DNA from: Chamaecrista fasciculata
Lineage: Eukaryota > Streptophyta > Magnoliopsida > Fabales > Fabaceae
Assembly: GCA_003254925.1 (NCBI GenBank)
Contig: QANZ01053422.1
Location: forward strand, 1 to 64,000
DNA length: 64,000 nucleotides
Direction of reading: 5' to 3'
Both the position numbers and the translations under genes were made by a program. Numbering within the stretch: the first letter of the stretch is position 1; every line of letters starts with the position of its first letter. The notes under the pieces are model-generated. The model worked only from the letters and a program-made list of their open reading frames with translations, searched no databases and was not told the DNA's origin. Shown piece by piece: positions 33,527-46,942 of this stretch.

Positions 33527-36500
33527 TCAATATCTTGGAAGCAGTTTTGAACTATAAGTCTTGCTATCTGATGATGATGTAAGAGGAACTGTCGAAAACT
33601 CGGAGCTTAAACGTTCAGACTGGTGAAAATATCCACGTGGGGGAGGGCTGGGGTTAGGGTTAGGGTTAGGATTAGGTGATGAACTCACTGATAAAGGAGA
33701 TGATGTTCCAGTGGACATCCTCTGATTGGTAAATGGTGGAGCCACAGAACTGGTATTTGTATTTGGACTTGTGCCATGTGAGTCTTGTGTGGATTTACCA
33801 GTAGAAACTGTTGCTGAATCTCTCTTCTCTCGCTCTTCTGTTTCCTTGAGTAGAAAATCAACCCACATATCTGCAAATGACGACTGAAACAAGGGAGAAA
33901 AGTACTTTATGCTAAATTCAAGATTGCCAAACTTCACCTCAAACTAAACAGGAAAGGTTTTCCACTGTTAAAAAAGAACCACAAGTAGTTTGAGTCACAC
34001 AATTGATACTACACTTGAGAAGGTGAGGTTCAAGTAAAACAGCAAACTATTAAGCTCTTTTGACTATTTCCTGCTCTGCCCTAAGAAAATGACATGTATC
34101 TCTACTAAACTCGCATGTTCTTATCTGTTCCTCTGAACTCTAGAATTGATAGGTAAACTATGAGGATTATATAGTAAGGTGCAAACAACTAGATAATAAG
34201 GGCACCCTGCGCTTTAGACACAAAATGAACCAAACTAGCAGAGTTATGCTAAGACAAGCCAAATACAATAGGAAAAACCTAATTCCTCCAATCATAAGTA
34301 TTTTAATTCTCTCTCTCAATTATGATTGATCGTGTAAAAAAAATTATTTATATTCCCTCACTACCATGATTGATTGTGTAATTTTTTATTTTATTCCATT
34401 TTTATTCGAGAACCTTCTAGTAGGAATATAATAAGTTCAGTCCAATGCAAGAAAAGGGAAAAAAAATAAAACACACAAGAACAAATCACCTGGTTGTCAG
34501 ATCCCACATTTGCAGCTGCTTCAGTTGAACTACCTCCCAAGATACCTCCAACCAGACGGCCAGGAAACCCAATAACTCCACGTACAACACCTTTGCCGGC
34601 ACCTTGTTGAGCACCACCTATCCTCTGCTTGTCCTCATCAGAGAATCCCAGCATGCGAACCATTAGATCCAAAACCTGTCGTCCACATCACAATCTCCAC
34701 TAACTAAATTAATTTGAACATGGCTTTAAACAGAAAGCACATAAAAGCCAACTAGCATCAGCAGCAAAAGGCAAGAGAGAAACAATAACAAAATCTTCAC
34801 CAGAGTAATAAAATAGGTTCTGCATGCATTAACCAGCACTACTCTTCGTGTGTTCAATCACTAATTCTTCAAGGTTAATCAAACTTTATCTTTTTTCATC
34901 CCTAAGATTTGAACCTACTTGTGCATCTGACTATATAAGAGTTTACTTGGCTCTTGACAAATTAACCAAAGTTTCTATAAGTGTGTTCAACCGCTAACTC
35001 TATAGTTTATCAAACTTCATCCTTCTTTCATTCCTAGATCTGAGCCTCCTTGTGCATTTGAAAGTGTATGCCTTGACTTGGACATTAGATATTAACATCG
35101 CAATCTGGAGAAATCTATGATGCATATAAAGCAACCACAACTTTTCGGGGGAAAAAAATGTCACAAAAGAGGCACAAGTACTTGGGAGTACGGAGTGGGA
35201 AAAGGGGCAAGGTAGGAATTAAACCAATAAGCAATAAGACCAACTAGCACTTATGTTTAGATAGATGCCATTCAACCTAAGGCTGTTGCGCCACAATTTT
35301 AAAATCATACATACCTCTTTGCTATAATTTCTCTGGAAATAAGTTACAAGTAATTTGATCACAATACGCCTGCCAACAATATAATTTAAATTAGTATGCT
35401 GATTTACACTCACAATTGGAAGCAGCTCAACAACAAATAAAACTTCTAAATTCCACCAAGATTGTGAGTATTTAAGCAATGAACCGTCAATGAAATAAAA
35501 GATTAAAAACATCAGATGATAATTACCCTTTTCAGGGTTTTGTTTTAGTCTCATAAAAGCAACTGGAAATAAACAGGGCACCCTAACCACATGGTAGAGC
35601 GGATACTGCACAAAAATTAAAATTCAAATGGATAACCAGGCTGACCTGTCAACAAGAAAATCTGAATCCACTGACATTCTATTTAGCCGTGTCATACTCT
35701 GCTCCATAGCTCGCCTCAGTTTGGCATTGTCTTCCTCAAGCTTGCTTACTCTATTTCTCCATTCTGATTGTGTCTTTTCAGATAGTGAAAGCCTAGCTAA
35801 AACTTCATCTCTTTCACCCCTCAATGCATCTGATCTATGATCTGCATCCTGGGAATAGCATGAAAATTTAATCTTACATGTTAGTGGACCAGGAACATCA
35901 TTCACATCTACTTGCTAGTAAAAAGATTAATCTATTTCAGAGAGAATTTTAGAGAATAAAATAATAAAAAAAGATCCCTGTCAAAACAAAGGATAAATCT
36001 TCTATGCTTTATATTTTAGATAAAGCATAAACATCACCAGAGAAAATAAAGAAAAAATATAAAGCAGAAAATAAGAAATCCTCCTTAGAAAAAGGGGAAA
36101 AAAAATACTGTCAAGGACGGGCTGTTCACTCAATAAATTTTTTTTTCATAAAATTGCTATTAACTTCACTCCGATCCATTATTTAGGGTGTATTGTGCAG
36201 TCCATAATTTATGTTTCCACAATGTACTACTATAAACAGTTTTCCAACAAAAACATGATCAGCAACATATAGAACAGGGCTGGGGTCAAGTACCACCATA
36301 TACTGGACGTTACATTCAGCATAAGTTATCTAAATACCACACTTAGAATTTAGAAATAAAAATAAAAACATACTTTCAATTGTTGAGAAAGCTTAGCTGA
36401 TTCTTCCCTTGCCCGGGTCAACTCTCCTTCCAAATATTCCTAAGCAAATAAAATATTGATGTAAGATACTCCATGCAACTATATACAGAAAGACACAAAC

Positions 36501-39500
36501 TTAACAAAAAAAAAATACATCTTATCTTGACATGAAATAGGAGAAGAAAGTGTCTAACCCAACTACAATCCGTTTATATATAAACAAATGAAATAAACAC
36601 TCTCAAGTTCTATACCTTGGCTTCAATTTCAGCATAATACTGACCAAGGGCTGTCTGTAGATTTAAAAGTTCAATATTCTTAGCATCTATTGTGCTTATA
36701 CAGTTTTGAAGCTTCTTGTTCAAGTCATCAATGATTTCCCTGGACTTAAGAAGTTCATTGTTGTTGCCCATCTTCAGTTCATCCTGACTGGCAATTGCCT
36801 GCTTTAATGATTTCTCAAGATGAGAAACTTGAGCCCTTAAAAAGGTATTGCTTTCACGTAGTTCTTCAATTATTTTGCTATCCTCATCCATCTTTTGTGA
36901 TTCTTCAGATTCCTAGAGGGCAAGCAAAAAGAAAATCATCCTTAGTTCTTACTGCAAAAGGATTGATCCACTAAATCCAGTCAGGAATTATGCAATTGGC
37001 AACTCATCCATGCTCACTGATTAGAATGGAGATAATATGAAGTTGATGCAGTAGAAAGTAGTTGGAAAAATAACATTACAATACACACATAAAGATACAT
37101 AATATGATATGTCAGATATGTCAAAATGATAATATTAAGATAAATTGTACATAGCTTATCTTTTAAATTAACAGTCAGCCATCGTCAATTCCTTTTCTGA
37201 AAGTAAAAACAAAAGTAAAAAGAAGGAAACCTTTTCCAACAAATGCTGCTTAAGCCGGGTCAATTGTTGCAATGCTTTATCCCTTTCACGTTGTGTTTCC
37301 TTCAAATCTTTACTTAAATTTCGTAAGGATCTTTCCATTTCTTCCTTTTCTGGAAAACTTCTGGAAGAATCCAATATCTGTTACCAAAAGTCAATGTTGA
37401 ACCCCCCCACCCCAAAAGAGAAAAAAGAAAAAAGGAAAAGAAGAAAAGTGTTATTAAGCATGAATCTTAACATGTCACCTACAAAGTAAATAATGCTATA
37501 TTGTTATGAAGCTCTGGCTCACCTCACTAGTACCGCTTGCATCCTTGCTCTGACTCTGAGAAGCATCAGATGACATTTTACTAGTGTGAGACTTCTTGCT
37601 TACCTCCAGTGCGGCCTCAAGTTCATTCTTTTCCATCTAAAATATTGGACAACAGGATTATGTTAGAGGACCACAATGCCATAAATTTATAATCATTATA
37701 ACTCTTTTTCAAACAAAATATAAAATGAGAGAATTAGAGCGAAGAAAAGGTAAAGCATAAGAGTTTTCCTACCTTAAGAGTCACATTTTCCTTCTCTAGG
37801 GTTTTGATTAGTCTTTTCAAGCTATCCACAGCATTAGCTCTACTTTCATCTTCCCTTCTACTCAACTCCATTTGCAGACTTTTTATTTCTGATACTTTCT
37901 CATTCAACTCATCCCGTATTTTGGTTATCTCCTTAGATGTCTTCAAGCAATAACAGGATATTATGAATAGTAGGTAAACAAAAAGAACAACCAAACCCGT
38001 AACTATTAATAAAGTGCAACAGTCACCAGCATTTTGATTTCTTAAATTGATTCTACTATGTACCAGTAATCAAATAATCGATCATTCCATAATATGACTC
38101 ATTCATGAAAACCAGGAATTGGGCAAGTCATTCATTTCTTATTTTAAAAATATTATATGCAGAAAGAGGTGATAAGAAGTGTTTCAAAAAAAGACAGTTA
38201 TTCATGTCTTATTATGAAGCTAAGAATTCCAATTTGAATTGGCATCCAAAATTACGGAAACAATACACTTTTTTCCTTTACATGAAAGGCAACTACTTTA
38301 TGAGGTCAGGTCCTTCAGATAATATTTATATACTATAGAATTTTGGAAAACAACAAAGTGAATAAAATAACAACTGTAACATGTCTTGTTACGAGTTATT
38401 GACAGTAGAATGAATGGAGAACCACAATCTGAAAAGGTATTCCTGAAGGGCCTAGTCATTTTCCAAAATAGAACTGCTCCGGATTATTCTCTTATAACAT
38501 TATATCTTGTTATCTAACTGGATGTGCCTGTTTGAAATAGCTAAGGCACTGATGAAAGTATTAACCACCAGAACTAAATGACACGACACAGAATACACAA
38601 TGTACTGTAACATTCATTTTATAATGTGCACCTATTGTTTCAGGTCGATAGCCCTATTTAAGTGTTATATTATTCTCTCAATAAGATAAACATGAGCAGC
38701 ATGGTATCTCAAGAACAACAAACTTTAGATATAGATAATGAATAATGCTACACATATATCACAAACAGCCTGGAGAGGGAGGTGTTACAGCCATCACGAA
38801 GAGGACGTATACTCACTTTCTCTGTTTCCATCTTTGCTACTTTAAGCTCCTGTTGAAGGGACTTGTTCAATGTCTGTTCCTCTATCATTGAGGAATGAAA
38901 CAGATTATCAGGCAGATTTTAGATATACATGCAAAAGTTTAGCCAGATATTTCAAACGCAAAATAAAGACCTTGGAATTTTAGATTAAGGTTTGCCAATT
39001 TATCACGTTCTTGCTCCAGTTCCATCTTCAATTTTCTAATCTCAGCGGTATGTTGTACTGCTGCTGTGGAGCTATTTCTTCCCTCCATCAACTCTGCAAG
39101 CTCCTAGAAGGCATTCATACATCTGTTGTCAAGTTCACTCATCACTAAAAATAAAAGTATAAAATTTCAAAAAAGAAAAAAAATCAAAAGGACCAGAAAG
39201 AGAAGAGAAGGCAAACAAATGAACAACCATTCACCAGGAAAAAAGAGCAAATATATATATATATATATAAATCGACTTTTGAAAGGTGTATAACTATTAT
39301 CACTTCAGTCAATCTTCCTATGTAAATGGATTGATGAAGAATAACTAGAAACCTAAAGTCTTAGTACCTTGTCCTGCCGAAGAAAATCTGAGTGATTAGA
39401 TTCCATCTTACTTTGAACAGCATCAGAGTCCAAAGCAGGCATGAGTCCATTGTTTATAGGATCCTTCTTCGGTACAACACCATTGTGTATCTGATTTGCA

Positions 39501-42494
39501 GAGTGACGATTTTTAAATTGTGTTGTGAACTTTTGCTGTCGATTAGATAATTGATCACTACCTCCCTGGACAATTATTCAAAAGTATTCAACAAGAATTC
39601 ATATTCACTGGCCAAGGTCAAAATGCTCACAGCAGAATGCTTTCAATTACATTATTGACAAAAAACACTCTGAAACACTACCCCAATCGATTTCCTCTAC
39701 TTGAGTTTCATTTTAATCTAGTTTCCATCAAGTGTTTGTTTTTTGGAGCTCGTTGATTTTCTCTTCATTTGGATTTTATTTGTAACATGCTAAAAGATTG
39801 AATAATCTTCAACTTGAGGAGGAGTCCTGAGAAGCCCTTTTAAAATGGAACTTCAAGAAGATTAGGACCTAGGAGTTGATTATCAGCTAGGAGTCATAGA
39901 GTTTACTATTATCCAGGAGTCTATCTTGTAGTTAATCTCTATTTTCAAGGACTAAAAATATAAGAGAAAAGGGAGCAGGCAGGCAAGCACAATGTGTGTT
40001 AGAGTTTTACAAGTTTACAAGCCTTCCCAATCATCATGTTTCAGTTTTTATTGTGAATTTTACATCAAATACACCCCCAAAGCACACACAGAGGGACAAA
40101 TTATGTCTAATGAGAAAGATGAGAGAAGTAAGGTATGGCCCATCCATCTAACTCTGTATTAATACCTATAAATGAAGCACTTAAGGTAGTTCACATTTGC
40201 AATTAGAAAATTAAAGCAAGATGGACACCTAAGCAAGTGTGAGGAGATGACCCTTAAAAATGGCTAGTAAGGGGGACGAAACACATACCGATCTACTACA
40301 TGTATCACTAATGACCAAAGCACCAAAACATTAAGCAAATTTATTAATACTGAAAAAATGCATAAAGTACCTTAACTCTCCACAAAAAAGTTTGAAAGAC
40401 TACCTTGACTGTATTAGCACCATTTGTCGATGCTTCAGAATTTTCTACTCTGGAGACACTCAAACGTTTAGTTGTTGCATCCAAATTTTGCTTTAATGAA
40501 CCATTTTCTTTACCCAATCTAACAATTTGGTCCTGTTAGACATGTCACACATCAAAGACCAGTAAGAGATAATCTAGAAATAATTAGACACGCAACTGTT
40601 CATAAAAAGACCTTTTACGAGAAATCATGCCATGCAAATGTCATTTTATTATTCCTCAAGTAAATTAAACACTAATTTTGGTGGAGAGGCCAAGGACTAG
40701 CTTTAAAATTCAAATACAAACAATCCAAAAATTCTAGCAACACCTATTCTTCAAATGATGTGCCAAAGAAGCAGTAACAATTCTTTAAGAAACTGACAGG
40801 GCACTGCATCCAATGTGGTAAAGTCGGAGGTTGCAAAAGAGACAAACTGATCTGCTAAAAGATTGGCTCATGAAACTAAGCAACCCCAACATAAGAACAA
40901 GATCAATAAACATATTAAGAAGTAATACACACTACCTCTTTCTCTTTTAACAAAGCTGCATAATTAACTGACAGTGCTTTAATTTCTGCCTCGGATGCTT
41001 GAAGTCTCTTAATTTCTGCTTTGTATTGTTCTAGCTGCAAAAAGTACAAGAATGAAATAACAGTAACCTATTACTAATGTAATATAAGATTCAAGGAAAG
41101 AAGAAAATTATATAAACATTGAAAACAATAAAAACTCCGGCATTTCGTACCAGATTTACTGTCCCTATACTTGGGCATTTGTACAAACATGAACCAACTT
41201 TTTGTGGTGGAAGAATTAAAAAGCAAATCATTCCAGCCACACAAAATGTTCCCGACCAGGGCATTCTTTGATGTACAACAAAATTGAATCACCCTAACTT
41301 GTTTTGATGAAAAAAGGAGTGCATGTTTGCAAACACACCCAAAATGCATTTCAAAAGGGAGTCCTGAATGCATTCCAATTTCCAGCCCTTGTACCCTTCT
41401 CATTTATTTATACTACTGAAATTAATATAGCTTAACTGAAAACTTTTTTTGTTCCCATATATCCTACTTATAAACACACACACACACACACACTTCCCAC
41501 CGACGTAGCTTAACTGAAAACTAACTCCTATAGACCAATGAAAAACAAGCTGATAATTAATTAATAACTTAGCCTCAATAGAAATACAAACCTTCTAACA
41601 ATTCATACGGATTGAATTTTCAACTTTTGCAGTCATTAAGTAATATACATTTAAACAACAAAATTCACCTTTTCATTCAGTAATTTCTCACACAAAAGTA
41701 ATTCACCTGATGGGTTAATGTTATAAAAAACAGAATCACTTTTGGGTGAACATTCGCACACATAAAACTCACTCTTCTAGAATCAATTTCTCCAAAATGC
41801 ATTCTCTTCAAAATTAATTAAGAGCTGATCATCCAAATAATATATTAGTGCTCCCGGTTGATATCTGAAACAATATATCATATAGTAACAGAGACACGCG
41901 GTTCAAAAACTCTCACAACCCAGTTTATTCTGGACGCATAGTCATTAACCAAAACATCAATGAGAGTCTCACCAATTGAATCATGACAAGACGCTATGGT
42001 TACTCAACGGGTTTAGCATTTAAAAAACATCTTCAGAACCTCAGATATAGTTCAAAATCATTAGTTCACATATAAAGATCACAGCAAACAAAAACAAGAA
42101 AACAGACTCTGCGGCTCAACAGACTTACTCAAGCATAATCACCCAAATTAATTTGGGCAAAAGCCTTAGAGATCTAAAATGCGTGAACATTACACAAGCT
42201 AGAGTAAATCCCTCAATAAGAACTCGAGTTCATGAAAGAAATATCATAGTAAAACAAACGGGAGGGCACCTCCGGATTAAACGCTGCAGGATCATCCGTC
42301 CCGTTTGATAGCGGTGACCTTGAACTCGATTTCGAATGCGCAAAACTATGAGAACTTCTCCGATCGGAGATTGGAGAATTGCCTCCATTGGGCCTGCCAT
42401 AAATCTCCAGCTCCTCCTCATCGTCGTCTTCTAGGTGAACATCGAGGGCGATCTTGTTCAAGTTTTCCTTCAAATTCGCAATAGTGCCCCACAT
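33527..42494 (-). CDS. Golgin with GRAB domain (golgin candidate GC3/GC4, GDAP1-like), 15 exons
   Basis: Exons on the minus strand are 42494-42270, 41034-40936, 40532-40404, 39565-39368, 39103-38971, 38881-38817, 37940-37773, 37636-37523, 37377-37231, 36912-36616, 36439-36374, 35848-35646, 35369-35315, 34675-34490 and 33883-33527. All are GT-AG, in frame, giving 813 residues. The start MWGTIANLKENLNKIAL is the hallmark of this family. An acidic, serine-rich segment is followed by long coiled coils (heptads of L/I/K/E/Q through about residue 630). Near the C-terminus, DFLVDRRIVIKLLVTYF to LDLMVRMLGFSDEDKQRIG is the GRIP-related ARF-binding (GRAB) domain, which binds ARF1-GTP on Golgi membranes. 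The tail has WVDFLLKETEERE and a Pro-Asn repeat. The role is vesicle tethering at the Golgi. An intron-skipping variant cannot be excluded. Confidence 0.92.
33651..33676 (-). repeat. Short telomere-like TTAGGG run inside a coding exon
   Basis: 'gggttagggttagggttagg' continues into 'attagg' on the plus strand. Read in the golgin frame on the minus strand it encodes alternating Pro-Asn, the PNPNPNPNP stretch of the C-terminal tail. It is a coding microsatellite and not a telomere. Confidence 0.9.
39251..39269. repeat. (AT)n microsatellite in a golgin intron
   Basis: Nineteen bases of alternating AT between golgin exons 4 and 5. Another simple repeat, (CA)n, lies at 41473-41493 in the first intron. 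Confidence 0.9.
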
Positions 42495-43301
42495 CCTTCA
42501 ACACCCCAAATTCCAAAAGTATATATATGAAAATTATGTTCAGGTTCTCTGGAATTTGCAGGTGATGACAGAAATTTTCTCCGGAAACAAGCCAACAAAG
42601 AATATCCAAAAGAGTTCAAGCTACTTTCTTTTTTTTATAGAAAAGATCGTGGGGATTGAATTTGTCTAATGGCGTTTGCGTTTCGGAAGCGAGAATCTGT
42701 TAAAGTTTTTGGAGTGCAATTTCTTAGATCTGAGATTTGGAAGAGAAAGTGGCGTCTATGATTTTCGTCGAAATGAAATTTAATTCCCATATATTTTTAA
42801 TAAATAACTTTTCTTCTAAATTAGCCACGCTATGTGATACGTGCAGACAGGAGAAAATAAATTGAAGCCGAAAATACATTTCTCTCCCTTACTTTTTCAT
42901 CAAATTACAAATTTATTCTTTAAATTTCTTTATTTTCACTTAACCTTTATAAATTTTTCTTAATTTAATAAAATTTGACATCAATTATTGTTCTAAAAAC
43001 TCCACATGTTTTGTTTATTTCAAAGAACTCAGAAATAACTATGTACAGAATATTCTAGCCGTACAAGCAAAGAGTCATACAAAACTACAAATATTGAAAA
43101 AATTGATAAATTTAAATAAAAAAACGTAAAATAAACTTAATTTATACTTGAATATTTCGTAAATAATATTTTTTTATATATTTAAATACAGTTTTTTATG
43201 GAAAATTTAAATATTTATAATGTTTAAAGATTGATTTATATTATAAGAAAGTATACTCTATAACAATTCATTTTAACTCAACTTAGGGATATAAAAAAAA
43301 N
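42495..43301. other. Golgin promoter side and AT-rich DNA ending at an ambiguous base
   Basis: The first 200 bp or so upstream of the golgin ATG are the likely 5' leader and promoter. The rest is AT-rich without recognisable content. The single N of the window is at 43301, right after a run of eight A residues and directly before retrotransposon sequence. Confidence 0.6.
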
Positions 43302-43671
43302 GGTTTTGTCCCACTGGGTTTTCCTGGCAAGGTTTTTAATGAGGCAGCATGTAATGCGTATCAATAAATTGTGGATATTCAAGGGGGAGTGTTATAAATA
43401 ATTATGTTTGTGAATATCCACATTTGTCTTTTGGTATTCTCTATGCATAGAAGTTTGAGTTTTCCTTTACTTTCTCTATGTACATGAATATGACCTTATC
43501 CCTTCATTATGTACATTAAGTTGGTACATCTCCCTTATAGATCCTTTAGCCTATAAATAGAGGCTTTAGGTTGATGTAGAGTTGAATGAAATGAGTTGAA
43601 TGATAAGAACCACTCTCCCCTCTTACTTTTCTCTATTCTTTGAGTATTCATATTTCTTATATTTCATAACA
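43302..43671 (+). mobile_element. 3' end of a Ty1/copia-type retrotransposon: internal tail, polypurine tract and 282-bp LTR
   Basis: 'ggttttgtcccactgggttt' followed by 'ggcaaggtttttaatgaggc' is the familiar sequence just upstream of the 3' LTR in copia elements. A polypurine tract 'aagggggag' (43381-43389) abuts the LTR, which starts TGTTAT and ends ATAACA (43390-43671, 282 bp). The LTR contains a TATA-like 'cctataaatag' near 43550. The LTR differs at only about two positions from the solo LTR at 49561-49842. The 5' part of the element is missing: the sequence starts at the N at 43301. Confidence 0.85.
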
Positions 43672-43744
43672 ATCTCCAACTTGTAATTAAAAATGAAGAT
43701 TTTTCTTTTTCACTTTGTGTTTATTATCTATATATATGTTTCGC

Positions 43745-43830
43745 CGTACCAGGTTCGAACCCATAGCCTCTTGTATTAACCAAAGAGATTAAGCCAAAAA
43801 GCCACGGTAGAATCTGGTACTTTGCGCATA
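43745..43830 (-). repeat. tRNA-related SINE-like fragment
   Basis: On the minus strand, 'tggcttaatctctttggtta' (A-box-like) is followed by 'gctatgggttcgaacctgg', which contains a perfect B box GGTTCGAACC. The spacing suits a Pol III internal promoter. It does not fold into a full tRNA cloverleaf that I can see, and no poly-A tail is evident, so a SINE head or tRNA relic is likely. Confidence 0.4.
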
Positions 43831-44833
43831 TTATCACATATACAAGAATAATAGCAAGTTAGCAACTAAATGAAATCACATTTTGAGGAATTGAAATAGA
43901 AAAAAAAAATAGTTTGAGAATCAAAATAAAACTAATTTCATAGTTTAAGGATCAAACCAAAATATAACTAATCTCATAATTTAATCACCAAAATAACCAT
44001 TTAACCAGAAACTTATCATTACACTTTAACGTAATAATAAAGACAATTGTTGATTTGTTGTGGCTGTTTTTTATGATTTTATAAGATAGTCTAAGTAATG
44101 AAATTCATTAGTTGAAGAATTGCTGTGTAGATCTTGCTCCAACCATTGTCATACCCATGATGATGGATATTTGTAATTTAGAAATTGTGCATTTCTTTTA
44201 GACAAATTTAAATAGCTAATAAGTAAAAGGTATAGTTTTATTTAACATTAAAAGATAATATGGTTGTTTTCAAACAATTATTTTTTATCTGATTATAAAG
44301 AACATGATCTTCATTTTTATTGAGCACGATTTCACAAAATATGGCAAACTCAAAGTCCCCATCTTCTTTGGAGAATCGAATTCGAAATGTACTTATCGCA
44401 GTTGAAGTTCTATTTTTTTGTGAACAAACATAAGAAACCTTGAAGCTATTGACATATGCTTAGACTTGCTTTGACTTTATTAACATGTCCCTAGAAAAAC
44501 AATTTGTCTCTAATAGACTGATAGTCAATTTTCCAGTAGAAAATAAAATTTAATGCATTTTGACTTTATTAGGTTCCTCTATAAATAATAAAAGGGACTA
44601 ACATTGATTGTTGGACCCGTTTTAATTATTAGTAGCTATTACAAAATTATTGGGTCGGTTTCGAAGAACATTTTGGGCCTCATTTAGATATTATTTCATT
44701 TCAGAAAATGGGTGCAAATGGGTGTTTGTGATAAAAAAAAAATTTATTATTTAATTATCATTTCATTCACATCATCATCTCATTATTTCTTAAATTATTA
44801 ATATACCTTTACTCATACATTTATAATTATTTA
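43831..44833. other. AT-rich DNA without recognisable genes
   Basis: Contains a short 'ttgaggaattgaaataga...aggatcaaaccaaaat' stretch (about 43890-44010) resembling decayed Mutator-like arms. Nothing else is identifiable. Confidence 0.4.
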
Positions 44834-45466
44834 TCCTATATACTATTAAGCAAAATAATAATTTTATATTCCCTCATTTATTACCTTTATAATTTTCTCT
44901 CTCCATTTATTATTTTTTACCAATTCTTTGTTCTCTTTTGCTACACCTCTCTCTCACTTGCTACACCAACAAGTGTTTGGTGTAGCGGTTCGGCGAGCTA
45001 TATCTTAAAGAGAGGACCTAAGTTCGATCCTTAGAGTCGATATTGTTGGGATGGATCTAGCCATTTCGTCTCTGAGTCCCGAATAGGACTAGTCTTCGCT
45101 TACACGGATAGGCGGGGATACCATTTAACCGAAAAAAAAAAATTATTTTTTTCTTAGAATTATACAAATTCAACATGTTCAGTATTTGAGTCTTTAAAAT
45201 ATGATTTTTGGTATGCTGGTCCTTTATTGTTTTGGTTATATTGGTAATTTTTTTTTGTAGTGTCAAAATAAAATATATATATATATATTTTATATTATAT
45301 GGCTCCACCCCTTTCTGGTCGTCCACATTTTAAAACTATAGTACAAAATTAATAATAAGAGAAAAATTATTATTTGATCTCTTCTTTTTTACTGAGTTAA
45401 CGATTTAATCCCTAATTTATTTTACATATATATTTGCGTGCCCGTTAGAGCACGCAAAGCCTCTAG
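44834..45466 (+). mobile_element. Non-autonomous Helitron with complete 3' hairpin
   Basis: The 3' end has a perfect 9-bp stem (tttgcgtgc ... gcacgcaaa, 45433-45441 with 45450-45458), then CTAG at 45463-45466 followed by T. The proposed 5' end is 'tcctatatactattaag' at 44834, preceded by A. TC followed by a TATACTATTA-like string is typical of plant Helitron starts. The unit is 633 bp, non-coding, and contains a SINE-like insertion at 44961-45142. A second copy of its 3' part lies at 46452-46648. Confidence 0.75.
44961..45142 (+). mobile_element. tRNA-derived SINE
   Basis: 'ggtgtagcggttcgg' resembles a Pol III A box. About 35 bases later 'aagttcgatccttag' provides a B box (GTTCGANNC). A non-tRNA body follows, including 'gtctctgagtcccgaatagg', and the element ends in an A-run at 45131-45140. 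This is the standard layout of a plant SINE. No target duplication was found. It lies inside the Helitron at 44834-45466. Confidence 0.65.
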
Positions 45467-46451
45467 TATATATATATATATGAAAAAGAGAAATGATATA
45501 AAATATACAATTCAGCTCAAAAAATATACAATTCAATCCTTTAATTTTTTAGGACCAAAATGACTATTTAACCTATGAAATTTTACATAATTAATTTTTA
45601 TTAATTAGAGATAAATTTTTTGGTCCTAAATTTGTAAATATTATTGGTTAAAGGGTCATTTTGGTTCTAAATTGATACAAAATCATAAACCAAATATTAG
45701 ATTTTGTAGAATTTTCATGTTATTAATATTTTGATGCTTCACTTTATTTTGTGGTCATTGAATTTTAGAGACAGACCCGATCATTGATGATTGCGATTTT
45801 CTACAAGCCCTGAATTTTATTTTACACATTTTAAGGACCGACTCATAGGATCAGTACAAAATCATGGACCAAATTGTATGTTTTCAAGAATTTCCATATT
45901 ATTTGAATTTTGGTACCATCATCTCAGTACTAATTTATCATTAGTACAAATTCCAAAATCATTTCATTCCATTCAAACCACAACCAAATACTTATCATTT
46001 CATTATCTCTTACCATTTCTACCATTATACAATTATAAAAAAATCTATAAATTTATTTCAACAAACCACAATCCTTATATTTTTTTTTATATAATTTCAC
46101 ATCTTATTTAATATCATTATCTCTCAAATTATCCAAATACCATTATATTATTTCATCGCATTTACATACCTAATCATTTCATTTCATTTTACCAAATGAA
46201 ATAAAATGACCCTAAATGATCTCCCAAACAGGCCTGTTCAAATTAAATAAGGTACTTATTTCGCCTATTTGGAACATTCCTGTATAATTTGAGAGAACAT
46301 AGGACAAGGATTCAGTAAATTAAAGCTTTTTATATGCATGCTAACATAGTAACATGCTTGCAATCACATTATTTACAAAATATATATATGGCTTTTCAAG
46401 CACTGCTAATTACAGTAGTCGACAAAATCGACAAAATTTTCATGTATTATC
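45467..46451. other. AT-rich DNA between two Helitron ends
   Basis: Contains decayed 'aggaccaaaatgac'-type blocks (about 45550-45850) similar to the Mutator-like arms elsewhere. The 106-codon plus-strand frame at 45791 shows no family similarity and lies in repeat-like DNA, so I do not call it. Confidence 0.4.
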
Positions 46452-46648
46452 TTATATTATATGGCTCCACCCCTCTCTGGTCGTCCACATTTTAAAATTA
46501 TAATACAAAATCAATAATAAGAGGAAAATTATTATTTGATCCATTCTTTTTTACTGAGTTAACGATTTAATCCTTCATTTTTTTTTGGTAACTCTCATTT
46601 ATTTTACATATATATTTGCGTGCCCGTTAGGACATGCAAAACCCCTAG
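46452..46648 (+). mobile_element. Second Helitron 3' end of the same family
   Basis: From 'tatattatatggctccaccc' onward the sequence matches the last 180 or so bases of the Helitron at 44834-45466, with a short insertion ('ttttttggtaactctcattt' region). It ends in the same hairpin, slightly imperfect (tttgcgtg ... catgcaaa), and CTAG at 46645-46648 followed by T. I could not identify its 5' end. Confidence 0.7.
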
Positions 46649-46942
46649 TATATATATATATATTGGCCTAATTCATGTATTATATTTTTATTCTTATTGG
46701 ATAGAACCTAATACAAATACTTCCACATAATAAAAAACTTGCAATCACATTATTATACAAAATATACATAATTTTACAAGCTCCGCCCATTACAAAAGTA
46801 AACAAAGACGCTATATACATTGTGCCCATTGATTTAAGCACCGTGATAACTTGGCATCAGGCAAATCTTAGACAGCTTCATTTGTCAAGCAAGATGCTAA
46901 CTGCCACAATATTAAACAAAACTTCGAAGAACTTGGTTGAAG

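Noticed and set aside
33651-33676. Interstitial telomere sequence
   Set aside because: Only about three full units, and they are in frame within a conserved coding exon as a Pro-Asn repeat.
43745-45142. Functional tRNA genes
   Set aside because: The B boxes are good, but no full cloverleaf with acceptor stem is visible, and the surroundings fit SINEs.
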